A stretch of 64,000 nucleotides of DNA from NCBI RefSeq assembly GCF_023373525.1, contig NZ_CP097218.1, positions 1,488,001-1,552,000 on the forward strand, written 5' to 3'. Shown one piece after another: positions 18,064 through 30,299 of the stretch (position 1 is its first letter; each line of letters opens with the position of its first letter). The DNA comes from Brachybacterium kimchii. GTDB taxonomy: Bacteria; Actinomycetota; Actinomycetes; Actinomycetales; Dermabacteraceae. A program made the translations under genes and the position numbers. The notes under the pieces were generated by a model, which did not search any database, was not told the DNA's origin, and saw only the letters and a program-made list of their open reading frames with translations.

Positions 18064-18567
18064 TCAGGCCGCGGTCGAGCGGGCCCCGCCCTCGCCGTCG
18101 TCCGGAGGGAGGGTCCCCCAGCGCTCGACGATCACGCCGAGCACCGCGAGGGCGATGCCGCACAGGGCGCCGAAGCCCGTGGGAAGCAGGGCGCCGACGA
18201 GGGTCCCCGTCCCCGAGGACACGAAGAAGGCGAGCTGGCCGAGCTGGATGCCGCCGACGATCGACCCCGTGTAGGCGCACGCGCGGGCGAACACGATCGT
18301 GCGGAAGGCGGTGAGCATGTCGATCGGGTGGCGGCGCGGGGCCGTGCTCGGGTTCTCCCGCCTCTCCTCGCTCTCCTTCGTGTAGCGGCGCAGCGGGAGC
18401 CCGCACACGAGCAGCACGGCGCCCAGGGCGAGCAGCAGCAGCCCGGTGACCCAGCCGGTCACCGGGAGCACGGCGCCGCGCCCGGTCACGAAGTTCGCGA
18501 GCACCGCGCCGAACACGGCTGCGAGCAGACCGAGGACGACGAGCGTCGGCACCGAGAGCGGGCGCAT
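18064..18567 (-). CDS. DUF3180 membrane protein
   Basis: 167 residues with four hydrophobic segments (about 7-28, 36-57, 98-120, 127-147). It matches the actinobacterial DUF3180 family, found next to folK in Mycobacterium and relatives (Rv3605c position). Its ATG shares one base with the folB-folK stop codon (TGATG), so translation is coupled. The function is not known; the conserved neighbourhood suggests a link to folate genes or simply an ancestral operon. Confidence 0.82.
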   Translation of the reverse strand: MRPLSVPTLVVLGLLAAVFGAVLANFVTGRGAVLPVTGWVTGLLLLALGAVLLVCGLPLRRYTKESEERRENPSTAPRRHPIDMLTAFRTIVFARACAYTGSIVGGIQLGQLAFFVSSGTGTLVGALLPTGFGALCGIALAVLGVIVERWGTLPPDDGEGGARSTAA

Positions 18568-19484
18568 CAGGCGCCGAACCCTCCGAGCGCGGGGCCGGGG
18601 CGCACGCCGTCGCGATCCTCGGCGCGCGCGAGGAGCGGGCCGATGGGGCCGTGCCCGGGCAGCTCCGACGCGGGGCGGGCGGCGTGCCAGGGCGCCAGCA
18701 CGAAGGCGCGCTCGTGGGCGCGGGGATGCGGCAGCGTCAGCTCCTCGTCGTCCTGGACGAGGTCGCCGTAGGCGATGAGGTCGACGTCGAGCGTGCGGGG
18801 CCCCCAGCGGACCTCGCGCACGCGCCGGGCGTCCTCCTCGAGGGCGTGGGCGAGGTCGAGGAGCCGCCACGGCCCGCGCTCGCTGCGGATGCCCACGACC
18901 GTGTTGAGGAAGGCGTCCTGCGCGACGTCTCCCACCGGGTCGGTCTCGACGACGGGGGCGGTCCAGTCGATCTCGATGCCGTCGGCGGCGCGCAGCAGGG
19001 CGAGCGCGCGGGAGAGATGCTGCTCGCGCGCGCCCAGGTTGCTGCCCAGCGCGAGCACGGCCGGGGTCGCGGCAGCGCTGCGCTCGATGCGCACGCGCAC
19101 GTCGGAGAAGGGGTGCGGGATCGGCGCCGACGGCTTGTGGAGGGTGACCTCGATGCGGCGCACGAGGATCTGCTCGGCGAGGATCCGCCCGGCGATGCGC
19201 GCGGCGAGCGTCTCGATGAGCTGGTGGGGGCCGCCCTCGATCTCGGCGACGGCCGAGTCCGCGACCTCCGCGTAGTTCACCGTGCGGCCCAGGGCGTCGG
19301 CCCGCCCGGCGGGCGCGGTGTCGACGTCCATCCGCAGGTCGACGAGGAAGTCCTGCCCGTCGCGGCGCTCGTGCTCGAGCACCCCGTGATGGCCGCGGGC
19401 GCGCAGGCCGATCAGCTCGATCGCGTCGGGCGGGCCCGGGTGCAGGGCCCGCGCGAGGTCCGGCGGGACGACGAGGGCGCTCAT
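18567..19484 (-). CDS. Dihydroneopterin aldolase / HPPK bifunctional fusion (FolB-FolK)
   Basis: 305 residues. Residues about 20-137 are FolB (IELIGLRARGHHGVLEHERRDGQ; VNYAEVADSAVAEIEGGPHQLIETLA), and residues about 142-300 are FolK (ALGSNLGAREQHL; GPRTLDVDLIAYGD; LPHPRAHERAFVL). The first half cleaves dihydroneopterin to 6-hydroxymethyl-dihydropterin, the second pyrophosphorylates it, so the fusion channels two successive folate steps. In Mycobacterium these are separate adjacent genes. ATG at 19484 overlaps the folP stop by 4 bases. Confidence 0.93.
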   Translation of the reverse strand: MSALVVPPDLARALHPGPPDAIELIGLRARGHHGVLEHERRDGQDFLVDLRMDVDTAPAGRADALGRTVNYAEVADSAVAEIEGGPHQLIETLAARIAGRILAEQILVRRIEVTLHKPSAPIPHPFSDVRVRIERSAAATPAVLALGSNLGAREQHLSRALALLRAADGIEIDWTAPVVETDPVGDVAQDAFLNTVVGIRSERGPWRLLDLAHALEEDARRVREVRWGPRTLDVDLIAYGDLVQDDEELTLPHPRAHERAFVLAPWHAARPASELPGHGPIGPLLARAEDRDGVRPGPALGGFGA

Positions 19485-20398
19485 CGGGCGCCTCCGGCAG
19501 GGGCGGCTCCGGCGGCCCCAGGCGACCGGTCCGCGCTCATCGTGCGGTGCGCCGCGCGCTCGCTGGCGGCCCAGCGGGCCCCGACCTCGACGGCGGCCAC
19601 GGACGCCGCGACGTCGTGCACCCGCACCGCCCAGGCGCCCTCGCGCGCGCACAGGGCGCTGACGGCCGCGGTCGCGACGTCGCGATCCCCGGGCAGCGTG
19701 CTCAGGAAGCGCTTGCGGGACGCGCCGATGAGCACGGGCAGGTCGTGGGCGAGCAGGGCGTCCCAGTCCCCCAGGATCTCCCAGTTCTGCGCGCCGTTCT
19801 TCGCGAAGCCCAGGCCGGGGTCGGCGACGAGCTGGGAGTCCTCGACCCCTGCCTCCCGCAGCGCCGCCAGCCGCGCGCCGAGCTCCCGCTCGACGTCGCG
19901 CGGGACGTCGGCGTACTCGTCGAGGTCGTTCATGACGTCGCTGTGGCCGCGCCAGTGCATCGCGATCACGACGGGCGGGGCGCCGAGCCGGGTCCGGGCG
20001 CGCGCCAGCAGCCCGGGCATGCCCTGGTCGGCGAGGCCCGCCGAGACGTCGTTGATGATGAGTGCGCCCGCCTCGAGGGACGCCTCCGCGACGGCCGAGC
20101 GCATGGTGTCCACGCTCACGACCGCGCCGCGCGCGCTGAGCTCGCGGACGACGGGGACCACCCGGCGCAGCTCCTCGGCCTCCTCGACGCGCTCGGCGCC
20201 GGGCCGGGTCGATTCGCCCCCGACGTCGATGATCGCGGCCCCCTCGGCGAGCATCCGCTCGGCATGGTCGAGGGCCTGCTCGGGGCGCATGTGCGCGCCG
20301 CCGTCGGAGAAGGAGTCCGGGGTGACGTTGAGGATGCCCATCACCAGGGTGCGGTCCCGCGCGAGGTCCGCGGGCAGTCCGTCGGGGCGCGTCCTCAT
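19481..20398 (-). CDS. folP: Dihydropteroate synthase
   Basis: 305 residues. The two pterin-binding signatures are intact: MGILNVTPDSFSDGG and IIDVGGESTRPGAE, with VSVDTMRS, INDVSAG and IGASRKRFL further on. It joins 6-hydroxymethyl-dihydropterin pyrophosphate to p-aminobenzoate and is the target of sulfonamides. The C-terminal 30 residues are a Gly/Ala-rich extension. Four bases separate it from the folE stop codon. Confidence 0.96.
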   Translation of the reverse strand: MRTRPDGLPADLARDRTLVMGILNVTPDSFSDGGAHMRPEQALDHAERMLAEGAAIIDVGGESTRPGAERVEEAEELRRVVPVVRELSARGAVVSVDTMRSAVAEASLEAGALIINDVSAGLADQGMPGLLARARTRLGAPPVVIAMHWRGHSDVMNDLDEYADVPRDVERELGARLAALREAGVEDSQLVADPGLGFAKNGAQNWEILGDWDALLAHDLPVLIGASRKRFLSTLPGDRDVATAAVSALCAREGAWAVRVHDVAASVAAVEVGARWAASERAAHRTMSADRSPGAAGAAPAGGAR

Positions 20399-20402
20399 GG
20401 CG

Positions 20403-21038
20403 TCAGCCCCGCATGATGAGGGACATGGCCTCGGAGCGCGTGGTGCCCTTGCGAAGGATGCCGCGCACGGCCGAGGTGACGGTCTGCGCGCCCTCGGCCC
20501 GCACGCCGCGCATCGACATGCACATGTGCGAGGCCTCGAGGACCACGATCGCGCCGGCCGCGCGCAGCTCCTCCATGAGGGCGTCGGCGATCTGGGTGGT
20601 GATCCGCTCCTGGACCTGGGGCCGACGGGCGTAGACGTGCACGAGCCGGGCGATCTTCGACAGGCCGGTGACGCCGCGCGCGCCGGGGATGTAACCCACG
20701 TGGGCCGTGCCGAAGAAGGGCAGCAGGTGGTGCTCGCACATGGAGTGGAAGCGGATGTCGCGCACCAGCACGAGCTCCTGGTGCTCGATGTCCCCGAAGG
20801 TCACCGAGAGGGGCTCGTGGGCGTCCATGCGCATGCCCTCGAAGACCTCGCCGTACATGCGGGCCACGCGCGAGGGGGTCTGCACGAGCCCGTCGCGGTC
20901 GGGGTCCTCCCCGATCGCGGCGAGGATCTCGCGCACGGCCGCCTCGATGCGCGGGGCGTCGACGCCGGGAGCCCCGGTCGACGGGTCGACCGGGGCGTCC
21001 GCCGCGGCGGGCTCCTCGGGAGCCAGGTCCGCGCCCAT
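20403..21038 (-). CDS. folE: GTP cyclohydrolase I
   Basis: 211 residues. Zinc ligands and active-site motifs are present: [15 protein letters not shown] (Cys and His) and [11 protein letters not shown] (second Cys), plus the PQVQERIT segment. It converts GTP to dihydroneopterin triphosphate, the entry step of folate synthesis. ATG at 21038 starts two bases after the ftsH stop codon; about 30 N-terminal residues are Ala/Pro-rich before the conserved helix. A longer frame into ftsH exists but is rejected. Confidence 0.96.
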   Translation of the reverse strand: MGADLAPEEPAAADAPVDPSTGAPGVDAPRIEAAVREILAAIGEDPDRDGLVQTPSRVARMYGEVFEGMRMDAHEPLSVTFGDIEHQELVLVRDIRFHSMCEHHLLPFFGTAHVGYIPGARGVTGLSKIARLVHVYARRPQVQERITTQIADALMEELRAAGAIVVLEASHMCMSMRGVRAEGAQTVTSAVRGILRKGTTRSEAMSLIMRG

Positions 21039-21039
21039 C

Positions 21040-23136
<2,097 letters not shown>

Positions 23137-23137
23137 C

Positions 23138-23689
23138 TCAGTCCTCGTACACGGAGCGCTTCAGGACGCCCACGTAGGGAAGGTTCCGGTAGGACTCGTC
23201 GTAGTCCAGTCCGTAACCGATCACGAATTCGTTGGGAATGTCGAAGCCGACGTACTTCACGTCGATCTCGACGCGCGCGGCCTCGGGCTTGCGCAGCAGC
23301 GCGGCGACGTCCACGCTCTTGGGGCCGCGCGAGCGGAGGTTGGCCAGCAGCCACTTCAGGGTGAGTCCGGAGTCGATGATGTCCTCGACGATCAGCACCC
23401 GGCGGTCGGAGATGTCCGTGCCCAGGTCCTTGAGGATCCTCACCACTCCCGAGGACTTCGTCCCCGAGCCGTAGGAGGACACGGCCATCCAGTCCATGTC
23501 GACGTCGAGGTCGATCGTGCGGGCCAGATCGGACATGACGATCGCGGCGCCCTTGAGGACTCCCACCAGCAGCGGGGGTTCGTCCGCATAGTCCTCGGCG
23601 ATCCGGGCCCCCATCTCGCGCAGGCGCTCGTGGATGGTCTCCTCGTCGAGCAGGACGCGTTCGACGTCCTCATGAGGGTTGACGGACAC
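23138..23689 (-). CDS. hpt: Hypoxanthine phosphoribosyltransferase
   Basis: 183 residues. The PRPP-binding loop [14 protein letters not shown] and the flexible-loop and PP-loop segments ([24 protein letters not shown]) identify a purine-salvage HGPRT. It makes IMP or GMP from hypoxanthine or guanine. GTG at 23689 has GGAGGAG 6 nt upstream, giving V-S-V-N-P-H-E-D; a 33-codon longer frame would overlap tilS and has no ribosome site. hpt-ftsH-folE is a conserved actinobacterial order. Confidence 0.94.
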   Translation of the reverse strand: MSVNPHEDVERVLLDEETIHERLREMGARIAEDYADEPPLLVGVLKGAAIVMSDLARTIDLDVDMDWMAVSSYGSGTKSSGVVRILKDLGTDISDRRVLIVEDIIDSGLTLKWLLANLRSRGPKSVDVAALLRKPEAARVEIDVKYVGFDIPNEFVIGYGLDYDESYRNLPYVGVLKRSVYED

Positions 23690-23751
23690 GCGGTCTCCTC
23701 CGTGGGTCGGCTTCGGCTCGGCGTCGCGCGGGTTCGGCGCCGGAGTGCTGT

Positions 23752-24852
23752 TCACGCGCGAGTGCTCCCGTCGCGGGAGCGTCGCCACACCAGCAGTCCG
23801 TCACGACGAGCGACCTCGATCCTACCCGGAAGGGGCGAGGCTGCCTGACCGTGCCATGAGACCACCAGCGCATCGGCCGCGAGCACGTGGCGGCGCAGCA
23901 GGGATTTGTCCGACGGGGCGCCGCCGCGCTGCTCGGCGAGGCGTGACGCATCGCGCAGCACACGGGTGCGCAGGGGCCCCGGCGCCGCCGCGAGCGCGTG
24001 CACGTCCAGGGCGAGCACATCACCCTCCTCCTCGAGGTCCCCGAGCTCGCGCTCGAGGGATTCGCGCAGCGCGGCCGCGTCGGCGTCGAGCATGTCGGAG
24101 TCGGGTCTGACCAGCGCCGCGCTGCGAGCGAGGTTCTGGGAGATCTGCTCGCCGAGCTCCTCCTGCAGCACGGGCAGCACCCGGTGGCGCACGCGGGCGC
24201 GCAGCAGGGAGGTGTCCGCGTTCATCGGGTCCTCCCACCACTCGAGGTCGTGCAGGCGGCAGATCTCCTCGGTGTCGGCCCGGGAGACGGCAGTCGTCTC
24301 GTCGCGGCCGTCGCCCAGGAAGGGCCGCAGCAGGGGGCCGCGGGCGGCCGGGATGCCCGCCAGCGCGCGCGGCCCGGCACCGCGGGCGAGCGCCATGAGC
24401 ACCTGCTCCGCCTGGTCGTCGAGGGTGTGGCCGAGCAGCAGCGCGAGGCCCCCGCGCTCCTCGAGCAGCGTCTCGAGCGCCTCGTGGCGGGCGTCGCGCG
24501 CGGCGTTCTCGATCCCGCCCGGCGCCTCGGGATCGACCTGGACGGCGAGCACGTGGACGGCCGATGCCCCGAGGCGCTCGGCCTGGGCGCGGGCGCGCTC
24601 GGCGACGGACGCGGATCCTTCCTGCAGGCCGTGGTCGACGATCACCGCCTCCGTCTCCAGACCCAGCCTCGCGCCGACCCAGCAGGTGGTGGCCAGCAGG
24701 GCGAGGGAGTCGGCTCCGCCGCTGAGTCCGACGAGGACGCGCGGCGAGAGCGCGGCCCCGCCGGTCGCGTCGGCGAGGTCCGCCAGGCGCGCGAGGAGGG
24801 CGGCGCGCACCGCGCTGCGAGCGCGTGCGACCACGCGCGGAGGTCCTGCCAT
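23752..24852 (-). CDS. tilS: tRNA(Ile)-lysidine synthetase
   Basis: 366 residues. The N-type ATP pyrophosphatase motif SGGADS is at 44-49, followed by [11 protein letters not shown] and the [13 protein letters not shown] segment. TilS converts C34 of the CAU-anticodon tRNA-Ile to lysidine so that it reads AUA. The C-terminal substrate-binding domain seen in E. coli TilS is short, as in other actinobacteria. It is 62 bases before hpt and 12 bases after dacB. Confidence 0.94.
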   Translation of the reverse strand: MAGPPRVVARARSAVRAALLARLADLADATGGAALSPRVLVGLSGGADSLALLATTCWVGARLGLETEAVIVDHGLQEGSASVAERARAQAERLGASAVHVLAVQVDPEAPGGIENAARDARHEALETLLEERGGLALLLGHTLDDQAEQVLMALARGAGPRALAGIPAARGPLLRPFLGDGRDETTAVSRADTEEICRLHDLEWWEDPMNADTSLLRARVRHRVLPVLQEELGEQISQNLARSAALVRPDSDMLDADAAALRESLERELGDLEEEGDVLALDVHALAAAPGPLRTRVLRDASRLAEQRGGAPSDKSLLRRHVLAADALVVSWHGQAASPLPGRIEVARRDGLLVWRRSRDGSTRA

Positions 24853-24864
24853 GGGGGCCTGCTC

Positions 24865-26286
24865 CTAGGTCCGACGGGCGAGTTCGTAGGCGACGTCGTC
24901 CACGGCGGCCTTGGCCTTGTCGGCGTCGGCCCCGTCGAAGCCGTGGACGACGATGTCGAAGACGACGGTGCGGCCGTCGGGCAGCACGGTCACGCCGGCG
25001 AGCGCCGACGTGCCCGCGAGGTATCCGGTCTTGCCGCGCACGGTGCCCCGGGCGCCGGCGACGCCCTTCGCGCCGAAGCGCTCCTCGAGGGTGCCGGTGA
25101 GGCCCGCGATCGGCACGTCGTACAGCAGCGGCTCGAGCTGCGGCGCGCCGCCCGAGGCGACCTCGCCGAGGATCGCGCTGAGCAGCCGCGGCGGCACGCG
25201 GTCGCCCGTCGAGAGGCCGCTGCCGTCGCGGATCACGAGCTCCTCGAGGTCCTTCTGCGGCACGCCGAGCTCGTCGGCGAGGGAGCGCACCTCGGTGTCC
25301 ACGGCCTTCGCGGCGTTCTCCGGCGTCGGCTCGAGGCCCTGCGCCTTGGCCGTGAGGTGGGCCATGAGCTCGGCGATCGTGTTGTCGGAGGTCTGCAGCG
25401 CGTGCTGGACGATGTCGGTGAGCGGCGCGGAGCGCGTGGCGACCTCGACGACGTCGCCGCCGACCTCGGGTGCCTTCGCCCCCTCGACGTGCGCGTCGGC
25501 GCCGCCGGAGACCTTCACCCCGTGCTTCTCGAGGTCCTTCGCGAAGAGCTTCGCGGCATCGCCCGCGGGGTCCGCGGACTTCTTGCCGTACTGCTCGCCG
25601 TCGAGCCAGCCCTCGTCGACCGCGAGGGCCGCGGTGGGAGTGACCCAGCCGCCCGCGCGCCCGTTGTCGCCCCAGGCCGGGTTCTCCCCGCCGGGCAGGG
25701 CGCTGGTGTCCAGGCGCAGGGCGACCTGGTCCTGGCCGTTCTCCTTCGCGAGCTTCGCCGCATCCTTCGCGAGGGCGTCCACGCGCTCCCGGGTCAGCGT
25801 CATGTCGCCCTCGCCGACGAGGGTCAGGGTCCTGCCGTCGAGCACGGCATGCGTGGTGAGGCGCTGGTCGCCGTCGACGCTGCGCAGCAGGGCCGAGGCG
25901 GTGAGGAGCTTGAGGGTGGAGGCGGGGACGCGCGCGGTGTCGGCGTCGCGCTCGGCGATCACGTCGCCGGACTCGGCGTCGACCACGGAGTAGGCCAGTC
26001 CCCCGTCGATCACCGGATCCTTCGCGTGTGAGGCCAGGCGACCCGCCAGGTCCTCGTCGGCGGTGCGTGTCGAGGCGGTCGCGGGGGTGGGGACGATCGG
26101 GTCGGCCTGCTCCCTGTCGTAGTCCTCGCCCTGCGCGCGAGGTCCCGCGTCCTCGCCCTGCTGCTCGGTGGAGAGGGTGAGCACTCCCGGGAACGCGTCC
26201 GTGAGGTCGCCCACCACGTAGAAGCTGACAGGCACTGCGGCGCACAGCGTGATGGCGATCGCGCGCCAGAGCTTCTCGGTCCGCAT
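24865..26286 (-). CDS. dacB: D-alanyl-D-alanine carboxypeptidase/endopeptidase, peptidase S13 (PBP4 type)
   Basis: 473 residues. An N-terminal hydrophobic segment (about 8-26) serves as signal anchor. The penicillin-binding motifs are SxxK at 123-126 (PASTLKL), SxN in QTSDNTIAEL, and KTG in VRGKTGYLAGTSA. It trims or cleaves peptidoglycan cross-links outside the membrane. The first in-frame ATG at 26286 has TATCCT 7 nt upstream, so the message may be leaderless. dacB-tilS-hpt-ftsH with ppa divergent is the same order as in Mycobacterium. Confidence 0.93.
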   Translation of the reverse strand: MRTEKLWRAIAITLCAAVPVSFYVVGDLTDAFPGVLTLSTEQQGEDAGPRAQGEDYDREQADPIVPTPATASTRTADEDLAGRLASHAKDPVIDGGLAYSVVDAESGDVIAERDADTARVPASTLKLLTASALLRSVDGDQRLTTHAVLDGRTLTLVGEGDMTLTRERVDALAKDAAKLAKENGQDQVALRLDTSALPGGENPAWGDNGRAGGWVTPTAALAVDEGWLDGEQYGKKSADPAGDAAKLFAKDLEKHGVKVSGGADAHVEGAKAPEVGGDVVEVATRSAPLTDIVQHALQTSDNTIAELMAHLTAKAQGLEPTPENAAKAVDTEVRSLADELGVPQKDLEELVIRDGSGLSTGDRVPPRLLSAILGEVASGGAPQLEPLLYDVPIAGLTGTLEERFGAKGVAGARGTVRGKTGYLAGTSALAGVTVLPDGRTVVFDIVVHGFDGADADKAKAAVDDVAYELARRT

Positions 26287-26298
26287 GGATCCCAGGAT

Positions 26299-26340
26299 AT
26301 AGAGTGTCGGGACCACTCTCCGCATAGAGTGTGAGGACCA
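26299..26340. repeat. 17-bp direct repeat between dacB and ppa
   Basis: Two copies (26299-26315 and 26324-26340) of ATAGAGTGTnnGGACCA, 25 bp apart, differing only at two central bases. Each holds TAGAGT, which fits a TAnnnT -10 on the plus strand. They may be tandem binding sites of a regulator of the divergent genes, or a duplicated ppa promoter. Confidence 0.6.
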
Positions 26341-26386
26341 TTGACCGCGCCCACAGGGCGATGAGCACCGCAACGGAGCCGCAGAC

Positions 26387-26899
26387 GTGGAGTTCGACGT
26401 CACGATCGAGATCCCCCGAGGGAATCGCAACAAGTACGAGGTGGACCACCACAACGGGCGCATCCGGCTGGACCGGATGCTGTTCACCGCCACCCGCTAC
26501 CCGGACGACTACGGGTTCATCGAGGGCACGCTGGGCGAGGACGGCGATCCGCTGGACTGCCTGGTCCTCCTCGAGGAGCCGACGTTCCCTGGCTGCCTGA
26601 TCCGCTGCCGCGCGCTGGGCATGTTCCGCATGCGCGACGAGTCCGGCGGCGACGACAAGATCATCGCCGTGCCGGTGGGCGACCAGCGCCAGGTGCGCCG
26701 CCAGGAGCTCACGGACGTCTCCGAGTTCCACCGCCTGGAGATCCAGCACTTCTTCGAGGTCTACAAGGACCTCGAGCCCGGCAAGAGCGTCGAGGGCGCC
26801 CACTGGGAGGGCCGCAGCGACGCCGAGGCGGAGATCCGCCGCTCCTACGAGCGCGCCAAGGGCACCGAGCACGAGAACGAGTTCACGGTCGAGGTCTGA
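26387..26899 (+). CDS. ppa: Inorganic pyrophosphatase, family I
   Basis: 170 residues. The metal-binding signature is [11 protein letters not shown] with the preceding [27 protein letters not shown] starts the fold and [13 protein letters not shown] ends it. It hydrolyses pyrophosphate from biosynthetic reactions and drives them forward. The start GTG at 26387 follows CGGAG; a different-frame ATG at 26361 would not give this protein. The promoter is most likely one of the TAGAGT boxes in the direct repeat, leaving a leader of about 50 nt. Confidence 0.96.
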   Translation: MEFDVTIEIPRGNRNKYEVDHHNGRIRLDRMLFTATRYPDDYGFIEGTLGEDGDPLDCLVLLEEPTFPGCLIRCRALGMFRMRDESGGDDKIIAVPVGDQRQVRRQELTDVSEFHRLEIQHFFEVYKDLEPGKSVEGAHWEGRSDAEAEIRRSYERAKGTEHENEFTVEV

Positions 26900-26979
26900 C
26901 CGCGGCCCGGCGTCCGGCCCCCCGCACGGGAGCCGGCTCGCCGGTCTATGGCCGACCGGCCGAAGAGCCGAGGACAAGA

Positions 26980-27020
26980 GCGCGGCGCACCGGATCCGCT
27001 GGGATCCGGTGCGCCGCTCT
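26980..27020. terminator. Bidirectional hairpin between ppa and the glycine-rich protein gene
   Basis: 15-bp perfect stem (26982-26996 with 27003-27017) extended by a few pairs with a small bulge, 6-nt loop, between convergent genes. Confidence 0.65.
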
Positions 27021-27106
27021 CATGTCCTCATGGCCTTCTCGGTGCGCGCCGTTGCACGCACGCGCGTGCGTCGAGCCCCTCGGGTCGCGGGCCGCCGACG
27101 GAGGGG

Positions 27107-27895
27107 TCAGGCGCTCTTCGCGTCGCCGTCGAGCGAGGCGTCGACGCGCTTGGGGTTCGGCGCGGACGTCCCGTCCGTCCCCGCGCCGAGCTCGTCGGCG
27201 TGGGAGAAGATCTCCCGCGCGGCCTTGATGACCCCGCCGGCGACGAGGCGGTTGCCGACGCCCCCGATCACCGCGCCGATGCCGAACGGGATCAGACGAC
27301 CGGCCCAGACGCTGCCCATGCGCGCGGCGATCTTGCGGCGGATCCAGCGCTTGATCTGGTTGTTGACGGTCGAGATCACGAAATCGGGGGCCACACCGTT
27401 GAGGACCGCGCCCCACTGCAGCCCCTGGCGCCCCAGGGCCTTGGCGACGAGCTCCTCGCCCTTCTCCCCTCCCAGCACGCCGAGCACCACGGTCTTGCGG
27501 CTGGCCTGATCACCCATGTCCACGCCGCGCACGCGCGCCTCGGAGAGGATGAGGAAGGCGCATGCCTCGGCGAAGGCGGCGCCCTCGCCCGAGGTCAGGG
27601 CGATCGCCGCCACCGTGCCCACACCGGGCAGGGCCGCGGCGCCGCCGACGCCGGCGCCGGAGACGGTCAGAAGTCGGCGGAACTGCTTCTCGACGTGCCC
27701 GACGAGGTCCTCCTCGGACATCTCGGGGTGCTTGCGCCGCAGCGAGTCCACGTACTTGTCGGCCACGGGCCTCTGGATCCGCAGCGCATGGTCGACGATG
27801 CCGAGCACGCGCTCGTCGGGCGCCTGAGGGCCCTGTGCGTCCTCGCCGCCCTTGCCGCTCTTCGATGCCTTGGACCCACCGTTCGCGTTCGCCAC
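27107..27895 (-). CDS. Uncharacterised glycine-rich membrane-associated protein (EcsC-like?)
   Basis: 262 residues. A charged N-terminus (GGSKASKSGKGGEDAQ) leads to a helical region (ALRIQRPVADKYVDSLRRKHPEMS), then two Gly/Ala-rich hydrophobic stretches at about 80-110 and 205-230, with a basic stretch NNQIKRWIRRKIAARMG between them. This resembles EcsC-type proteins in general pattern, but I do not see a diagnostic motif. GTG at 27895 has GGGGAG 6 nt upstream. A TATGGT -10 at 27950-27955 (minus strand) would give a leader of about 45 nt. Function unknown. Confidence 0.6.
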   Translation of the reverse strand: MANANGGSKASKSGKGGEDAQGPQAPDERVLGIVDHALRIQRPVADKYVDSLRRKHPEMSEEDLVGHVEKQFRRLLTVSGAGVGGAAALPGVGTVAAIALTSGEGAAFAEACAFLILSEARVRGVDMGDQASRKTVVLGVLGGEKGEELVAKALGRQGLQWGAVLNGVAPDFVISTVNNQIKRWIRRKIAARMGSVWAGRLIPFGIGAVIGGVGNRLVAGGVIKAAREIFSHADELGAGTDGTSAPNPKRVDASLDGDAKSA

Positions 27896-27949
27896 GTTCA
27901 GCTCCCCTTCTGCTGTCCTGCGCGCCGGGAGTCCCCGGCGCCGAGGCAC

Positions 27950-27955
27950 ACCATA
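27950..27955 (-). promoter_or_regulatory. Putative -10 box of the glycine-rich protein gene
   Basis: TATGGT on the minus strand, about 55 nt before the GTG start; no clear -35. Confidence 0.35.
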
Positions 27956-28021
27956 GCGGGATCACCCGGGCGCCGGATGGACAGGGCGACGCGGGGATGC
28001 GGGAGTGCGGCCCGGCGGGGC

Positions 28022-28077
28022 CGACGGGTCGACGGGTCGACGGGTCGACGGGTCGACGGGTCGAGGGGTCGACGGAT
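28022..28077. repeat. 8-bp tandem repeat at the 3' end of def
   Basis: Seven head-to-tail copies of CGACGGGT; the first five are perfect, the last two have one change each. The array ends on the stop codon of def and each junction makes a GTCGAC. Such short arrays vary in copy number by slippage. Confidence 0.9.
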
Positions 28078-28757
28078 CAGTCGAGCACCACGGTCCCGGG
28101 AGCGAGTCGCTCGATGGGCCCGGTGAGGCCGAGGCCGTCGACGGCCTCGGTGACGTCGGCCCAGCGCGGCGCGTAGCGGGTGTCGATGATGGAGCGCGGC
28201 ACGGCCAGGTCGTGGCAGAGCGTGCCGGCGAGGTGGTCGGTCTCGTGCTGGAGGATGCGCGCGGACCAGCCCTGGTGCTCCTCGTCCACGTCCACGAGCG
28301 CCCCGTCCGGCTGCAGGAGGGCGCCGGTGAAGCGGATGCGGCGTCCTCGCGGCACGATCGAGCTCAGTCCGTCGTAGGAGAGGCAGCCCTCCCAGGCGTA
28401 GACCCTCTGCTCGCCGAGGATCTCGTAGGCGGGGTCGAGCACGGCGCGCAGCGGGAAGGGCCGACGCTCGAGCAGGTCGTCCTCGGGGTCCTGGTCGGCC
28501 GCGGCGTAGCGGTCCTCGGCCACGAACAGCCGCAGCGGCACGCCGATCTGCGTCGCGGCGAGGCCGACGCCCGGGGCGTCGCGCATGGTCACCACCATGG
28601 CGTCCACGAGCGCGCGCAGCAGCGCGGGGTCGAGGCGGTCGCGCGCGTCGCGCACGGGGCCGCGCAGAGCCGGATGGCCCGCCTGCACGATGCGGAGGGG
28701 CTCCTCGGGGCGGGAGCGGCGGTCCAGGAGGCGCTGTACGTACTCGGTGAGATCCAC
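28077..28757 (-). CDS. def: Peptide deformylase
   Basis: 226 residues. All three metal-site motifs are present: GVGLAATQIG, EGCLSYDG and QHETDHLAG. It removes the formyl group from new proteins. An N-terminal segment DLTEYVQRLLDRRSRPEE precedes the core, as in the longer actinobacterial paralogues. GTG at 28757 has no good ribosome site, but GATACT lies 7 nt upstream, which would suit a leaderless start. The gene ends inside an octamer tandem repeat. Confidence 0.93.
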   Translation of the reverse strand: MDLTEYVQRLLDRRSRPEEPLRIVQAGHPALRGPVRDARDRLDPALLRALVDAMVVTMRDAPGVGLAATQIGVPLRLFVAEDRYAAADQDPEDDLLERRPFPLRAVLDPAYEILGEQRVYAWEGCLSYDGLSSIVPRGRRIRFTGALLQPDGALVDVDEEHQGWSARILQHETDHLAGTLCHDLAVPRSIIDTRYAPRWADVTEAVDGLGLTGPIERLAPGTVVLD

Positions 28758-28876
28758 GCCCCCCAGTATCCCCGTCGACGCCGTCGTGCCGCGGCCATCG
28801 GGGCCGCGCGGCCTGGCCGGAGGGGTCCCGCGACGCGACGGCGTGCACGGTGTCCTCCCGGCCCTGAGATCTGGGA

Positions 28877-28906
28877 TACACTTCCGATCGCCGGTGCGAC
28901 GTTGCA
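28877..28906 (+). promoter_or_regulatory. Possible promoter and LacI-type operator of the ABC ATPase gene
   Basis: TACACT (28877-28882) could be a -10; 12 bases further lies TGCGACGTTGCA (28895-28906), a 10-of-12 palindrome with a central CG like LacI-family operators, placed at about +6 to +17 where binding would block transcription. Weak, but relevant because the ATPase serves sugar importers. Confidence 0.3.
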
Positions 28907-28999
28907 CACAGCCCTCGGGGGCGGTGCACAGCGGCACCGGTGCTCTCAACACTTCACAACGGATCGTCCGGCACGTACCTGCCGGTGGAGGGAATCACC

Positions 29000-30079
<1,080 letters not shown>

Positions 30080-30109
30080 CGCGACCCGCCCCGCTGCGCG
30101 GGGCCGCAT

Positions 30110-30144
30110 CCAGCGGGCGCTCGGCCATCGGCCGGGCGCCCGCT
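30110..30144 (+). terminator. Hairpin terminator after the ABC ATPase
   Basis: 16-bp stem with one G-T wobble (30110-30125 with 30129-30144), 3-nt loop, no T tract. Confidence 0.6.
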
Positions 30145-30299
30145 GCCGTCCGCGCGGCCGTGGCCATGGGCCGGGACGGCCCCGGGCCTCCCGCCCGTCC
30201 GTTTCGTCCGTCTGCCGCCCGTGCACTGCACGAACGCCCCATGCGTCTGCACACCTCCTGCGCACATCTCGCTTCACCGTGCACGCGCGGGAGGGCAGA

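Noticed and set aside
28022..28077. CRISPR-like array
   Set aside because: Units are 8 bp without spacers; it is a simple tandem repeat.
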